The notes under the pieces are model-generated. The model made no database searches and was not told the origin of the DNA. It saw nothing but the letters and a program-made list of their open reading frames with translations. Below, one piece after another: positions 42,185-51,287 of a stretch of DNA of 64,000 bases. The translations under genes were made by a program, and so were the position numbers. How positions within the stretch are numbered: the stretch's first letter is position 1; every line of letters begins with the position of its first letter. Origin of the DNA: JAQAZP01 sp965531145 (GTDB lineage: Bacteria; Acidobacteriota; JAQAZP01). The stretch is taken from the NCBI GenBank assembly GCA_965531145.1, contig CBESOE010000005.1, positions 1 to 64,000 of the forward strand. The letters are read 5' to 3'.

Positions 42185-43267
42185 ATGATAGTTCCAAAGC
42201 TCACCATCGGCAGCATAACCGCGGACGTACCCATCGTTCAGGGCGGCATGGGCGTGCGGGTCTCGCTGGCCTCCCTGGCCTCCGCCGTGGCCAACGAGGG
42301 CGGTATCGGCACCATCTCCAGCATCGGGCTGGGTGACACGGAAGCTTCCAAGGACAAGTACGAGCAGATGTCCCGCGAGGCACTGGTGTCCGAGATCCGT
42401 AAGGCAAAAACCATGACCGACGGCCACCTGGCCGTCAATATCATGGGTGTGCTCTCCAACGCCGATGACCTGATCATTGCCTCGGTGAAGGAAGGCATCA
42501 AGATCATCGTCTACGGCGCCGGCCTGCCCACCAAGACTCCAGCCCTGGTGGAAGGCTACGATGTGAACCTGGTGCCGATCATCAGTTCGGTGAGAATCGC
42601 GGAGTTCATCCTCAGGTCCTGGGACAAACGGTTCAACCGCATCCCCGAGGCCTTTATCCTGGAAGGGCCCCTTGCCGGCGGGCACCTCGGTTTTTCGGAT
42701 GAACAACTGGATAACATAGACGATTTCTCTCTCGACATACTGCTGCCTGCGGTTCTCGAGGCGATCAAGCCGTATGAAGACAAATACGGCAGAAAGATCC
42801 CCATCATCCCGGCCGGAGGGATTTACACCGGCAGCGACATCGCCCGGATGCTGAATATGGGCGCTTCGGGCGTGCAGATGGGCACCCGGTTCGTGGTTAC
42901 CGAGGAATGCGGTGTGTCCCAGGAATTCAAGCAGGCCTACATCGATGCAACGGAAGAGGACATCGTCATCATCAAGAGCCCGGTGGGCATGCCGGGCCGG
43001 GCCATCCGCAACCCGTTTCTCAAAGTGCTGGAGGACGGGGGCAGACACCGGATACGATGCCACTACCGCTGCCTTACCGCCTGCAACATCGACAAGGCCA
43101 AGTACTGCATCGCCGATGCCCTGGTGAAATCCTATTTCGGGGACGTGGACAACGGCCTGGTGTTCTGCGGGCAGAACGCCCACCGCATCGACCGGATGAC
43201 CACAGTCAGAGAACTGATGAACGAGCTGGTCACCGAACTGCAGGCGGAACAGCCGGCCGTGGCCTGA
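42185..43267 (+). CDS. Nitronate monooxygenase / FabK-type FMN protein
   Basis: 360 residues; the ATG at 42185 follows AAAAGGAGACAC. It is a TIM-barrel flavoprotein of the NPD family with VPIVQGGMGVRVS at 15-27, the AVNIMG strand, ILEGPLAGGHLGF with the conserved histidine, and the FMN phosphate-binding loops PAGGIYTGSDI and ASGVQMGTRFV. It differs from typical nitronate monooxygenases by a C-terminal cysteine-rich stretch (RCHYRCLTACNIDKAKYC) that could hold an Fe-S cluster. That places it in the uncharacterised NPD1-like subgroup. It oxidises nitronates or reduces an enoyl substrate; which one cannot be read from sequence. Cytoplasmic and probably monocistronic. Confidence 0.85.
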   Translation: MIVPKLTIGSITADVPIVQGGMGVRVSLASLASAVANEGGIGTISSIGLGDTEASKDKYEQMSREALVSEIRKAKTMTDGHLAVNIMGVLSNADDLIIASVKEGIKIIVYGAGLPTKTPALVEGYDVNLVPIISSVRIAEFILRSWDKRFNRIPEAFILEGPLAGGHLGFSDEQLDNIDDFSLDILLPAVLEAIKPYEDKYGRKIPIIPAGGIYTGSDIARMLNMGASGVQMGTRFVVTEECGVSQEFKQAYIDATEEDIVIIKSPVGMPGRAIRNPFLKVLEDGGRHRIRCHYRCLTACNIDKAKYCIADALVKSYFGDVDNGLVFCGQNAHRIDRMTTVRELMNELVTELQAEQPAVA

Positions 43268-43450
43268 TCGCCCCGGCCGGGAATCGCCGGACGGCACCCG
43301 CAATTGCCACTTGTCCTTTCCGCCGGAAAACCCTATTAATAGAGTAAAACCGTACAGATCTCATTGGCGATATTTCCGGTTCCGAGAGCCGCCGTCCGGG
43401 CGGAGGACCGTGTCCGGACGCCGGCTCCCCGCACGCTGGGGGGGACGCAC

Positions 43451-44173
43451 ATGAAACAGACCAAGACCGAAGGGATCGAGAAGCTGGTGGAGCACCAGCT
43501 CGGGCTCTGGCAGACCAGGCGGAAGATCAGCGAGGAGCGAATCCGCCGGGAGACCGACCCCGGGCGCACGCTCAGTTTCATCACCCTCTCCCGGGATGCG
43601 GGCAACGGCGGGGTGGCCGTGGCCCAGGGCCTGGCCGAACGGCTGGGCTGGCGGGTCTTCGACAGCGAGATCGTGGAGTACATCGCCCAGCGGTCCAGCA
43701 TCCACAAGGACCTCATCGATACGCTGGACGAGTCGGCCCGGGACTTCGTCACCGATGCGGTGATGGCCCTGGTGGGCGCCGTGGAGCACCGCGAGTATGG
43801 CTCGTCCGACTATCGCCAGTCGCTCTTCTCCACCATGGCCATCATCGCCGAGCACGGCGAAGCGGTGATTCTCGGCCGGGGCGGCAGCATCGTCCTCGAG
43901 GGGTTCAGGGGCAGTTTGCGGGTGCGGCTCATCGCCCCGCTGCCGGTGCGGGTGGACCGGGTGGCCGAGGAACTGTCCATCAGCGCCCCGGAGGCGGAGA
44001 AGCTGGTCCGCCAGACCGATCGTGAGCGGAAGGTGTTTATCAAAAAACAGTTCAACCGTGACATCGACGACCCCTGTCTCTACGACCTGGTGATCAACAC
44101 CGCAGGGATGACCTCCGGCGAGGTGGTATCGCTGATCTGGCAGGCTGCCCGGATACGCAATCCGGGTATCTGA
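43451..44173 (+). CDS. Cytidylate-kinase-like P-loop protein
   Basis: 240 residues from the ATG at 43451, with a GGGGGGGAC stretch upstream. A coiled N-terminal helix (EKLVEHQLGLWQTRRKISEERI) is followed by a kinase-like domain. FITLSRDAGNGGVAVAQGLAERLGW takes the place of the P-loop (canonical GxxGxGK is not present: DAGNGGVA), then VFDSEIVEYIA, an ILGRGGSIVL strand, and a lid-like RQTDRERKVFIKKQF. This matches the cytidylate-kinase-like family, whose members seldom have proven substrates. The weak P-loop makes nucleotide phosphorylation uncertain. The Fe-S protein gene starts 31 bases downstream in the same direction. Confidence 0.7.
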   Translation: MKQTKTEGIEKLVEHQLGLWQTRRKISEERIRRETDPGRTLSFITLSRDAGNGGVAVAQGLAERLGWRVFDSEIVEYIAQRSSIHKDLIDTLDESARDFVTDAVMALVGAVEHREYGSSDYRQSLFSTMAIIAEHGEAVILGRGGSIVLEGFRGSLRVRLIAPLPVRVDRVAEELSISAPEAEKLVRQTDRERKVFIKKQFNRDIDDPCLYDLVINTAGMTSGEVVSLIWQAARIRNPGI

Positions 44174-44204
44174 TTGCCCGTACTGTTTCTGTTATTATTT
44201 ATGT

Positions 44205-45485
44205 ATGGCTCACCGAACTGCCAGATCGGCCTATACGCGGCTGTCCCAGCGGCTGAACCGCCATCCCCAGGGCGCCCCGCCAACGGAACTGCTCTTCCAA
44301 ATTCTGAAGATTCTGGTCAGCGAACAGGAGGCCGACCTGGTCTCCCGGCTCCCCGTCCGCCCCTTCACCGCGACCAAGGCCAGCAAGTGCTGGAAACTGA
44401 GCCTGGCGGAGAGCCGCAAGGTGCTGGACGAGCTGGCCCGCCGGGCGATTCTGGTGGACTTCGAGCAGAACGGTGAGACCAGCTACGCCCTCCCGCCCCC
44501 CATGGCCGGGTTTTTCGAGTTCTCGTTGATGCGGGTGCGGGACGACATCGATCAGCAGGCGCTGAGCGAGCTGCTGCACCAGTATCTCAACGTGGAGGAG
44601 GACTTCATCCTCGATCTCTTCACCCGGGGGGAGACACAGATGGGCCGGACCTTTGTTCACGAACCTGCCCTGCCCGCGGACAACAGCCTGCACGTGCTCG
44701 ACTACGAACGGGCCTCGATGGTGATCAGCGAGGCCTCCTTCCGGGCGGTGAGCATGTGCTACTGCCGGCACAAGATGCAGCACCTGGGCCGGGCCTGCGA
44801 CGCGCCGATGGATATCTGCATGACCTTCAATATGACGGCCGCCTCGCTGGCCCGGCACGGCAACGCCCGGGAAGTGGAGACCGCCGAGTGCCTCGACCTG
44901 CTGGCCGAAGCCCGGGAGAACAACCTGGTCCAGTTCGGGGAGAACGTGCGGCGGGAGGTGGGCTTTATCTGCAACTGCTGCGGCTGCTGCTGCGAGGCGA
45001 TGACCGCTGCCCGGCGCTTCGCCATCCTGCAACCGGTGCACACCACCAATTTCCTGCCCGAACTCGGCGGGGGCAGCTGCGTGGGCTGCGGCAAGTGCGT
45101 CAATGTCTGTCCGGTGGAAGCCATGACCCTGGTCTCGGCCAACGATCCCCGCCGCCCGCGGCGCAAGACGGTCCGTATCGAAGAGAGCCAGTGCCTCGGT
45201 TGCGGTCTCTGCGTCCGTGCCTGCTCCCGGAGCAACATCAGCCTGAAACAGCGGCCGGAACGGGTGATCACACCGCTGGACGGCACCCACCGGGCCGTGG
45301 TGATGGCCATCGAGCGCGGTACCCTGCAGCACCTGATCTTCGACAACCAGGTTTTGCTGAGCCACCGGGCGCTGGCCGCGGTGCTGGGGGTGATCCTCAA
45401 GCTCCCCCCCCTGAAGCAGGCCATGGCCAGCCGCCAGCTCAAGTCACGCTACCTGGAACGATTGATAGACGGGAAGGGGCACTGA
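44205..45485 (+). CDS. Multi-cluster 4Fe-4S protein with winged-helix-like N-terminus
   Basis: 426 residues. The N-terminal 100 residues look like a winged helix (AESRKVLDELARRAILVDF). The middle has SMCYCRHKMQHLGRACDAP and ICNCCGCCCEAM, cysteine clusters able to bind one or more extra Fe-S centres. Residues about 285-345 are a ferredoxin with two 4Fe-4S motifs (CVGCGKCVNVCPVEA and CLGCGLCVRACSRSN). Similar proteins occur in anaerobic deltaproteobacteria and are usually annotated only as 4Fe-4S binding. The combination suggests a cytoplasmic redox module with a sensing or docking domain. There is no ribosome-binding site; a TATTAT at 44193-44198 is placed exactly where a -10 box would make a leaderless transcript. 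Confidence 0.8.
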   Translation: MAHRTARSAYTRLSQRLNRHPQGAPPTELLFQILKILVSEQEADLVSRLPVRPFTATKASKCWKLSLAESRKVLDELARRAILVDFEQNGETSYALPPPMAGFFEFSLMRVRDDIDQQALSELLHQYLNVEEDFILDLFTRGETQMGRTFVHEPALPADNSLHVLDYERASMVISEASFRAVSMCYCRHKMQHLGRACDAPMDICMTFNMTAASLARHGNAREVETAECLDLLAEARENNLVQFGENVRREVGFICNCCGCCCEAMTAARRFAILQPVHTTNFLPELGGGSCVGCGKCVNVCPVEAMTLVSANDPRRPRRKTVRIEESQCLGCGLCVRACSRSNISLKQRPERVITPLDGTHRAVVMAIERGTLQHLIFDNQVLLSHRALAAVLGVILKLPPLKQAMASRQLKSRYLERLIDGKGH

Positions 45486-45505
45486 GGTTCGCCGTAGGTG
45501 CCGGC

Positions 45506-46150
45506 TCACCCCAGGGAGGTGAGGTGTTTCATGTAGCCGCCGGCAATCTTCTCCGGATCCGCCTGCAGCAGTTCAGCATATTCGGCCAGCAAACGCTTGA
45601 GGTTGAGCCAGGAGGGCAAGTCTTCGATGCGGTCCTCCTCCAGCGCCGGGATCAACCCGATGCCGATGGCGCTGCCGGCCTCGATCTCCTCCACCTGGAG
45701 GCCCATGGCGCGGCGAAGATTTCCCAAGTCGCGACCGGTCACCACCTCGGCCCCTTCCAACTGCTTGAACAGCCGCCGGGCCTTGCCGTTGACCATGCCG
45801 CGTCGGACCTTCTGGTGGAGAGCAGTTTCCTCCGCGGAGGAGGAGCCATTGGCCGGGGCATCCGGAGCACCTTTCGCCAGTGCGGCATCCGTGCTTCCAT
45901 GCCGGGAGACAACCCCGATGGACCGGTCGTATGCCGCCCGGCGACCCGGGTCCGAGAGAGTTGCGAAAGCCTCGTCGATGCGGTTCAGAACCGCCGCCCG
46001 TTCACCGGGGGTGAAGAAGGCGTAGCTGGCCAGAGAACTCTCGTCATAGAGCAGACGGACCGTCCGGTGGGCCCGCTGAATCTCATGGACTGATGCGTCG
46101 GTTGTGACGTCCAAAACTTCGTAGTGCGACTGATCGGAAATCGGTTTCAT
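45506..46150 (-). CDS. J-domain-like/HTH protein without the HPD motif
   Basis: 214 residues from the ATG at 46150 behind GGAGGAGCTC. Residues about 8-78 follow the J-domain plan (HYEVLDVTTDASVHEIQRAHR ... AFATLSDPGRRAAYDRSIG), but the HPD tripeptide needed to stimulate Hsp70 is missing: helix II runs into LLYDESSLASYAFFT. After a variable Gly/Ser/Ala linker, about 140-214 forms a RodZ/Xre-like helix-turn-helix (TGRDLGNLRRAMGLQVEEIEAGSAIG). It cannot be a normal co-chaperone; protein docking is more likely. The start lies 68 bases inside the upstream ATPase gene, so the pair is coupled. Confidence 0.75.
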   Translation of the reverse strand: MKPISDQSHYEVLDVTTDASVHEIQRAHRTVRLLYDESSLASYAFFTPGERAAVLNRIDEAFATLSDPGRRAAYDRSIGVVSRHGSTDAALAKGAPDAPANGSSSAEETALHQKVRRGMVNGKARRLFKQLEGAEVVTGRDLGNLRRAMGLQVEEIEAGSAIGIGLIPALEEDRIEDLPSWLNLKRLLAEYAELLQADPEKIAGGYMKHLTSLG

Positions 46151-47063
46151 GAGCTCCTCCGGACCGGCTCCCATTCCCGTTGGCCGAGAGCTTTCCGGCA
46201 ATATTCTTCAGATCCACCGCGGTCATCGCCTGCGGGTACTGCTCGATAAAGAGCCGCCGGGCGAGGATCGACTCCCGCGCCCGCTGGTCGTAATTGATGT
46301 TTCCCAGAAAGCTGAAACTGGAATAGAGGTGGCTGTTACAGACCTTGGCAATGCGGTAGCCCAACGTGGGGTCCACCCGCTGGTGGACCTGGTTGAGGAT
46401 CAGGTGGAAGTTCAGACCGGACAGGGATTGCATGAGGAAGGGCCTTTTCTCCGGGTCGTGGCGCAGCACCGTTTCGATGAGGTCGGATGGCGAGGACTGC
46501 CCCTCGCGCACCTGCTCCGCGGCCTCCCGGGCGATGGCGGTGAACGCGTGGGTCTTGATCAGCTGTTTCAGTTTCCGCAGATAGGCCGACTTGACGAAGC
46601 GAAACGCATTTTCGATTGAGGTGGGTTCCGGGGTACAGAGAAAGATGCCATCGTCGGCGGCGAGGAAGAAGTCGAGGGTATTGAAACTGGTCCCGGCGCC
46701 GAGATCGAGGAGAACAACATCGTGGGGCAGGTGCCGCACCGCATCGATGATCTTCAGTTTCTGGGCGTAGGGCAGGTTGGCGATCTCGAAGGACCCGTCA
46801 CAGGAGGCGATCAGAGATAGATTGGGTATCCGGGTGGGGGTCACCGCCTGTTCCAGACGATCCACCGAGCGGCTGAGATAGTCGCCCAGGCCCACGTCCA
46901 CCTGCTCCAGACCGAAGAAAGTGTGCAGGTTGGGACCACCGAGGTCGAGGTCCACCACGGCCACCTGCTCCCCCCGACCGGCCAGCAGGGAACCGAGGTT
47001 GGCCGTGACAAAGCTCTTGCCAATGCCCCCCTTTCCTCCGCCCACGGGAATGATCCTGGCCAC
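46083..47063 (-). CDS. MinD/ParA/FleN-type ATPase
   Basis: 326 residues from a GTG at 47063 behind AGGAGAGGGAAC. It starts directly with the deviant Walker A (IPVGGGKGGIGKSF, about 4-17), then the switch strand VAVVDLDLGGPNL (about 35-48) and VVLLDLGAGTS (about 118-128). Length and arrangement fit the MinD/FleN branch, whose members dimerise on ATP and position cell-pole or flagellar structures. The extended C-terminal region (NGNGSRSGGAHETDF and beyond) is low-complexity and overlaps the next gene by 68 bases. The J-like/HTH protein encoded there is the expected partner. Cytoplasmic, perhaps with a pole- or membrane-associated cycle. Confidence 0.85.
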   Translation of the reverse strand: MARIIPVGGGKGGIGKSFVTANLGSLLAGRGEQVAVVDLDLGGPNLHTFFGLEQVDVGLGDYLSRSVDRLEQAVTPTRIPNLSLIASCDGSFEIANLPYAQKLKIIDAVRHLPHDVVLLDLGAGTSFNTLDFFLAADDGIFLCTPEPTSIENAFRFVKSAYLRKLKQLIKTHAFTAIAREAAEQVREGQSSPSDLIETVLRHDPEKRPFLMQSLSGLNFHLILNQVHQRVDPTLGYRIAKVCNSHLYSSFSFLGNINYDQRARESILARRLFIEQYPQAMTAVDLKNIAGKLSANGNGSRSGGAHETDFRSVALRSFGRHNRRISP

Positions 47064-47336
47064 GTTCCCTCTCCTCTTCACCTGTCCGGCGGGCACACCC
47101 CACCTTGAACCACTGCCCCGACGCAGGTCAATGCGAATCCGTCCACAGGCAAATTGCTACTATTCTGAATAACTTGGCTTGATAATAAAGGAAACCCTCG
47201 GCACAATCAAACTCGTATCTGAAAATCGGCCGGTTGCCTTTCCCCAGGCCAGGTGCTAGAGTTTCATCCATATCGGACATGTATCTTTTTCTTTTTAGCT
47301 TCACTCTGAACATCAACTGGTACAAGGAGAAACGGC

Positions 47337-49919
47337 ATGGGACACGCCATCCGCTCTGCCCGAAATTCGGCTTCACACCGGTCGCTCATCAACACGGCTG
47401 AAACCATAACCGCACTGGCCATTCTGGTGCTTCTGACCGCCATACCGGCCCAGGCCGGTCCCGCTGCAACGGCGGCCGCGGACTATGCCGGCCTGCTGGA
47501 GTGGCAGTTCAGTGAGACCACATCATCTCTGCCCGCCGGTGGGGTATCGTTCACCCGTGACACGGCCGAATGGACGCTGGAATCGGGCACCTTCCGTCAA
47601 ATGCGGCCCACTTCGGACGGGGCGGTGACCGGCCTGATTTTCGAGGGTAAGGGCCGGTTCAAGATGACCATCCCCGACAAACACGAGACCAGCCAGCTCT
47701 ACCGCTATCCCGACTTCGAGAACACCAATACCATCGAACTGACCTTCTCAAAAATGGTAATCCGCACGTGTGAGGGCCTGGTGGCCGAACTGGCCGGTGA
47801 CCCGCCGGCAGGCGGGTTTTCCTCCAACACGCTGGCCAAACAGCGGCACGAACGCTGGCTCCGCTACGCCCGCCTCGACGTGGACAGCCGGGTGATCACC
47901 GGCCTGCTCACCCCGGGGGACGAATACCTGCTGGTGGACATGGAGGCCGACGGCCCGGGCTGGGTGATGTACGAGTTCGACGCCCTGCTCTACGAGGAAG
48001 TCAGTTTCTGTCGGCTGCGGGACACCAATGACCACCAGGAAGTCCTGGTGAGCCTCGACCGTGCGGAGGACCGAAAGGCCGACGGCACTCCGGGCACCGC
48101 GAGACGCCACCGGATAGACGTGGCCCACGCCAACCTCGTGGTCAGCCTTGACGAGCATGGTGGCCGGACGGGCCAGGAGATTGCGCAGGGGTTGAGCACG
48201 GGTCGAGTGGCCCCCTGGACCTGGTTCAATTCGGAGATCCGCTTCAAACCGCTCACCGATGGTGCAAGTGCTGTCACCTTCTACCTTCATACTTTTGCCA
48301 ATGTGCTCAGGGTGACCGACAGCGGGGGGAATGCTCTGCCCTTCATGCGTGACTATATCGGTGACCGGTTCAAGATGGTGCACTACAATGCCCACGACGG
48401 CAATCTGGTTGTGCTCTTTGATGAACCACTGGAAAAGGACAAGGAATATTCCGTGTCCGTGCTCTATGTCAGACAGACACTGAACCAGTTCAGCGGGCAA
48501 GCCTGGTACCCGCTCCCCTACGAGCGGGTCCACGACCATCACACGGCCACGGTCACCGTCCTGCATCCCAAAAAACTTGATCCGTTCGGCCAGGGGACCA
48601 AGAGCGGCCCCGAGGAGCGGGCAAAAGATGACCCGAAACCGGCCGGAAGCGACGGACTGAAGCTGAACGGCAAGTACATGGTGACCACCTTTACCCTGGA
48701 TGAGCCGACCCTGGCCACCGCATTCACCTACGGCTGCAGTTTCAAGGAGGAGGTCGTGGAGGTAGCAGGGCTGCCGCCGATCCTCGCCTTCGGCAAGTCG
48801 GACGGGGCCACCATCGGCAGCGTGCAGAAAAACAACGCCGCTGACGTGGCCAACAGCCTGAACTTCTACCAGCAGTTTCTCGACTGCAAACTGGACACCG
48901 ACCTGCTGCGTGTTTCCCGCGCCGCCGGTCTGGATGCCTCCCACCAGAACTTCCTCATCTTCGGCACTTACACCTATACCTACGAGAGCCCTGGCCTCTC
49001 CTCGCTGCTCCGCGGAACGGAAACGGCCTACCAGCTCTGGGGCCACGCAGTGAACTGGCGGGGCTACCGCGACCAGTGGCTGGCCGTGGCGCTGCCCGAA
49101 TACATGGCCATGCTCTTCCTCGAGGCCACCCAGCCGGAAGAGGACTACTTCAACGAGATTCTTGAGGTCTACGGCAACGAGCAGATCAGCTCCCAGGCTT
49201 CGGCCATGAGCCGCTTCGCCACCGGCCTCAACGCCCCCACCAGTGTCAGCACGACGCTCTTCTTCAGCTCCGAGATCAACGGCGGGTTCCGCCAGTACGA
49301 GTATTCGCTCCTGCCGAACTACCTCGACTATTCCCGCTGGGGGACGCAGACCCTGGAAAAATTCGGGCCGATCAGCGTCGGTTTCCGTTCCAGTTCGGCC
49401 GAAGTCCCGCTGGCTCACACGGTGTTCAACCACCGCCGTGGGGTGCTGGTGCTGCACATGCTCCGCGCCCTGCTGAAGAACAGCCCGGCGGGCAAGGACC
49501 GCGACCTGTTCCGGGAGACCCTCAGCACCTTCTACAAGGAGTCGGTGGGCAAGGAGGTGAGCGCCGAGGATTTCATCAACACCCTGGAAAGGGTGACCCA
49601 GGCCGATTGGGACTGGTTCTTTGACCAGTGGGTCTACGGCACGGGCCTGCCCACGCTGACCTGGAGTTCGAAAGCGGACGGCAAGGACGCCAACGGCCGT
49701 TACCCGCTCCATGTGACCATCACCATGTCCAACGTGCCGCCGGACTTCAAGGTCTTTGTCCCGCTGAAGCTGGACTTTGGCGGCGATCGGCATAGTGAAA
49801 TTCTTCTGCCGGTCACCCAGGCCACTGTGACCCATGACATCCCCTTGCCGGCAAAGCCGCAATCGGTGGAGCTCAACCCGCGGATGTCCTGTCTGGCCAA
49901 GATGGTACATGGGAAATAG
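47337..49919 (+). CDS. Secreted M1-peptidase homologue lacking all zinc ligands
   Basis: 860 residues; the ATG at 47337 follows AAGGAGAAA. Signal peptide to about 40. The C-terminal half has the M1 (gluzincin) framework. TETAYQLWGHAV (about 562-573) sits where HExxHQWWGxxV is expected, and WLAVALPEY follows where WLxEGxAxY should be. A RRGVLVLHMLRALL helix and the closing WDWFFDQWVYGTGLPTL are also present. The two zinc histidines are Thr and Tyr, and the third ligand Glu is Val, so the metal site is gone while the scaffold is well kept. No GxMEN exopeptidase motif is recognised. A binding or scaffold role outside the cytoplasm is inferred. Confidence 0.8.
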   Translation: MGHAIRSARNSASHRSLINTAETITALAILVLLTAIPAQAGPAATAAADYAGLLEWQFSETTSSLPAGGVSFTRDTAEWTLESGTFRQMRPTSDGAVTGLIFEGKGRFKMTIPDKHETSQLYRYPDFENTNTIELTFSKMVIRTCEGLVAELAGDPPAGGFSSNTLAKQRHERWLRYARLDVDSRVITGLLTPGDEYLLVDMEADGPGWVMYEFDALLYEEVSFCRLRDTNDHQEVLVSLDRAEDRKADGTPGTARRHRIDVAHANLVVSLDEHGGRTGQEIAQGLSTGRVAPWTWFNSEIRFKPLTDGASAVTFYLHTFANVLRVTDSGGNALPFMRDYIGDRFKMVHYNAHDGNLVVLFDEPLEKDKEYSVSVLYVRQTLNQFSGQAWYPLPYERVHDHHTATVTVLHPKKLDPFGQGTKSGPEERAKDDPKPAGSDGLKLNGKYMVTTFTLDEPTLATAFTYGCSFKEEVVEVAGLPPILAFGKSDGATIGSVQKNNAADVANSLNFYQQFLDCKLDTDLLRVSRAAGLDASHQNFLIFGTYTYTYESPGLSSLLRGTETAYQLWGHAVNWRGYRDQWLAVALPEYMAMLFLEATQPEEDYFNEILEVYGNEQISSQASAMSRFATGLNAPTSVSTTLFFSSEINGGFRQYEYSLLPNYLDYSRWGTQTLEKFGPISVGFRSSSAEVPLAHTVFNHRRGVLVLHMLRALLKNSPAGKDRDLFRETLSTFYKESVGKEVSAEDFINTLERVTQADWDWFFDQWVYGTGLPTLTWSSKADGKDANGRYPLHVTITMSNVPPDFKVFVPLKLDFGGDRHSEILLPVTQATVTHDIPLPAKPQSVELNPRMSCLAKMVHGK

Positions 49920-49943
49920 CGGGGTGCAGATAGCCGCTCCCAC

Positions 49944-49975
49944 GTGAGACGGCCCGGCCCTTCAGGCCGTCTCAC
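49944..49975 (+). terminator. Hairpin terminator after the M1 homologue
   Basis: Perfect 11-bp stem GTGAGACGGCC / GGCCGTCTCAC with a 10-base loop, 24 bases past the stop; no T-run follows. Confidence 0.6.
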
Positions 49976-49977
49976 GG

Positions 49978-50006
49978 TTGACAGTGGTCGGTGGGGCACC
50001 TATATT
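49978..50006 (+). promoter_or_regulatory. Strong sigma-70-like promoter for the DUF362 gene
   Basis: Perfect TTGACA (49978-49983), a 17-base spacer and TATATT (50001-50006), starting three bases after the preceding hairpin. Confidence 0.7.
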
Positions 50007-50074
50007 GTTTTACAGATAGCCATAATTGTGTCAGATGTGCGCCTTGCCGCTTAACGTTGAAGGAGAAGTTTGCC

Positions 50075-51196
50075 ATGTCCAAAGATCGTGACGGAAAAGC
50101 GTCGGGCGTGAACCGCCGTACCTTTATCAAAACCGGTGCCGCGGCGGCCGCCGGCATCGCCGCATCTCAGGGCAAGGCAAAGGCGGACGACCGGGGCGGT
50201 TTCGGCCCCCGCTTTTCCCGGGTTGTCCGGGTCTACGACCCCCAGGTGACCGACTGGGATTACAGCTCGAACTACTACTGGGATTACATCGACCAGGACC
50301 GGCTGGACCACATGGTGGACGAGGGGATCAAGAAACTGGCCCACGTTTTCCCGGGGTACAACCACCTCCAGCGTGCCTGGATGCGGATCATGCACCCCTA
50401 CCAGACCGGCGACAAGATCGCGGTCAAGATCAACCTCAACAACTATGCCGGGATGTCCAACGAGATGGATGCCATCGGGCCGCCCATCGCCTCACTCTGC
50501 CGCGGCCTGGTGGACGTGCTCGGCGTGCCGGCCGGCGACATCTACATTTACGACTGCTCCCGGCCCATTTCCCAGGCCCGGGTGCGGACCTACGTCCCCT
50601 ACGCGGTCAACTGGGTGGAATCGGGTGACACCCTGGCCCAGGCCGATTACGACGCACCGATCAGCTTCCGCGGCATCGGCACCCAGTATATCCCCACGGT
50701 GTTGAGCCAGGCCCAGCACCTGATCAACCTGCCGCTGTTCAAGGACCACATGTTCTGCCTCTCCACCATGGCCTTCAAGAACCACCTGGGCACCACCAAG
50801 CCCGGCCCGTCGAGCCTGCACTCGCCGATCCACACCAACCTCTCGGATCTGGCGGCCACCCCGCACATCAAGGACAAGACCCGCCTGTTCTTTGGCGATG
50901 CGCTGTTCGGCCTGTACAACGGCGGCCCTTACGGCGAGCCGATGCAGTGGGCCACCTTCCCCGGCGGGCCCACCCCGAACAGCCTCTTCCTCTCCAAGGA
51001 CCCGGTGGCCCACGAGTCGGTGATGATCGACTACCTGATCGCCGAGCAGGAATATCACGGAATCAGCGTCATCTCCCACGAGTTTCTGCATGACGCCGCC
51101 CAGCATCACGGACTGGGCATTCACGAGCACCGCGGACCGGGTGGCAAGTACCACCGGATCCGCTATGCCCAGGTGAACGCCGGCGAGACCTTCTAG
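50075..51196 (+). CDS. Tat-exported DUF362-domain protein
   Basis: 373 residues from the ATG at 50075, after GAAGGAGAAG. A twin-arginine signal (NRRTFIKTGAAAAAGIAA) indicates export of a folded, probably cofactor-bearing protein. The DUF362 body includes GDKIAVKINLNNYAG (about 110), GVPAGDIYIYD (about 145-165), LINLPLFKDHMFCLSTMAFKNHLG (about 220-245) and SKDPVAHESVMIDYLI (about 305-320). DUF362 proteins often bind Fe-S clusters through added ferredoxin domains; none is present here, so the cofactor, if any, is unknown. Periplasmic. It has its own promoter and terminator, so it is monocistronic. Confidence 0.85.
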   Translation: MSKDRDGKASGVNRRTFIKTGAAAAAGIAASQGKAKADDRGGFGPRFSRVVRVYDPQVTDWDYSSNYYWDYIDQDRLDHMVDEGIKKLAHVFPGYNHLQRAWMRIMHPYQTGDKIAVKINLNNYAGMSNEMDAIGPPIASLCRGLVDVLGVPAGDIYIYDCSRPISQARVRTYVPYAVNWVESGDTLAQADYDAPISFRGIGTQYIPTVLSQAQHLINLPLFKDHMFCLSTMAFKNHLGTTKPGPSSLHSPIHTNLSDLAATPHIKDKTRLFFGDALFGLYNGGPYGEPMQWATFPGGPTPNSLFLSKDPVAHESVMIDYLIAEQEYHGISVISHEFLHDAAQHHGLGIHEHRGPGGKYHRIRYAQVNAGETF

Positions 51197-51218
51197 GGAA
51201 CGGCCACGCAAACAGACC

Positions 51219-51250
51219 ATGCCCGGCGCCCGGCGCGTCGGGCATTTTTA
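51219..51250 (+). terminator. Rho-independent terminator
   Basis: Stem ATGCCCG / CGGGCAT followed by TTTTTATTT, 22 bases past the DUF362 stop. Confidence 0.75.
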
Positions 51251-51287
51251 TTTGCGCTACAATTGCTCAGACACCTGTGCCGGCAAG

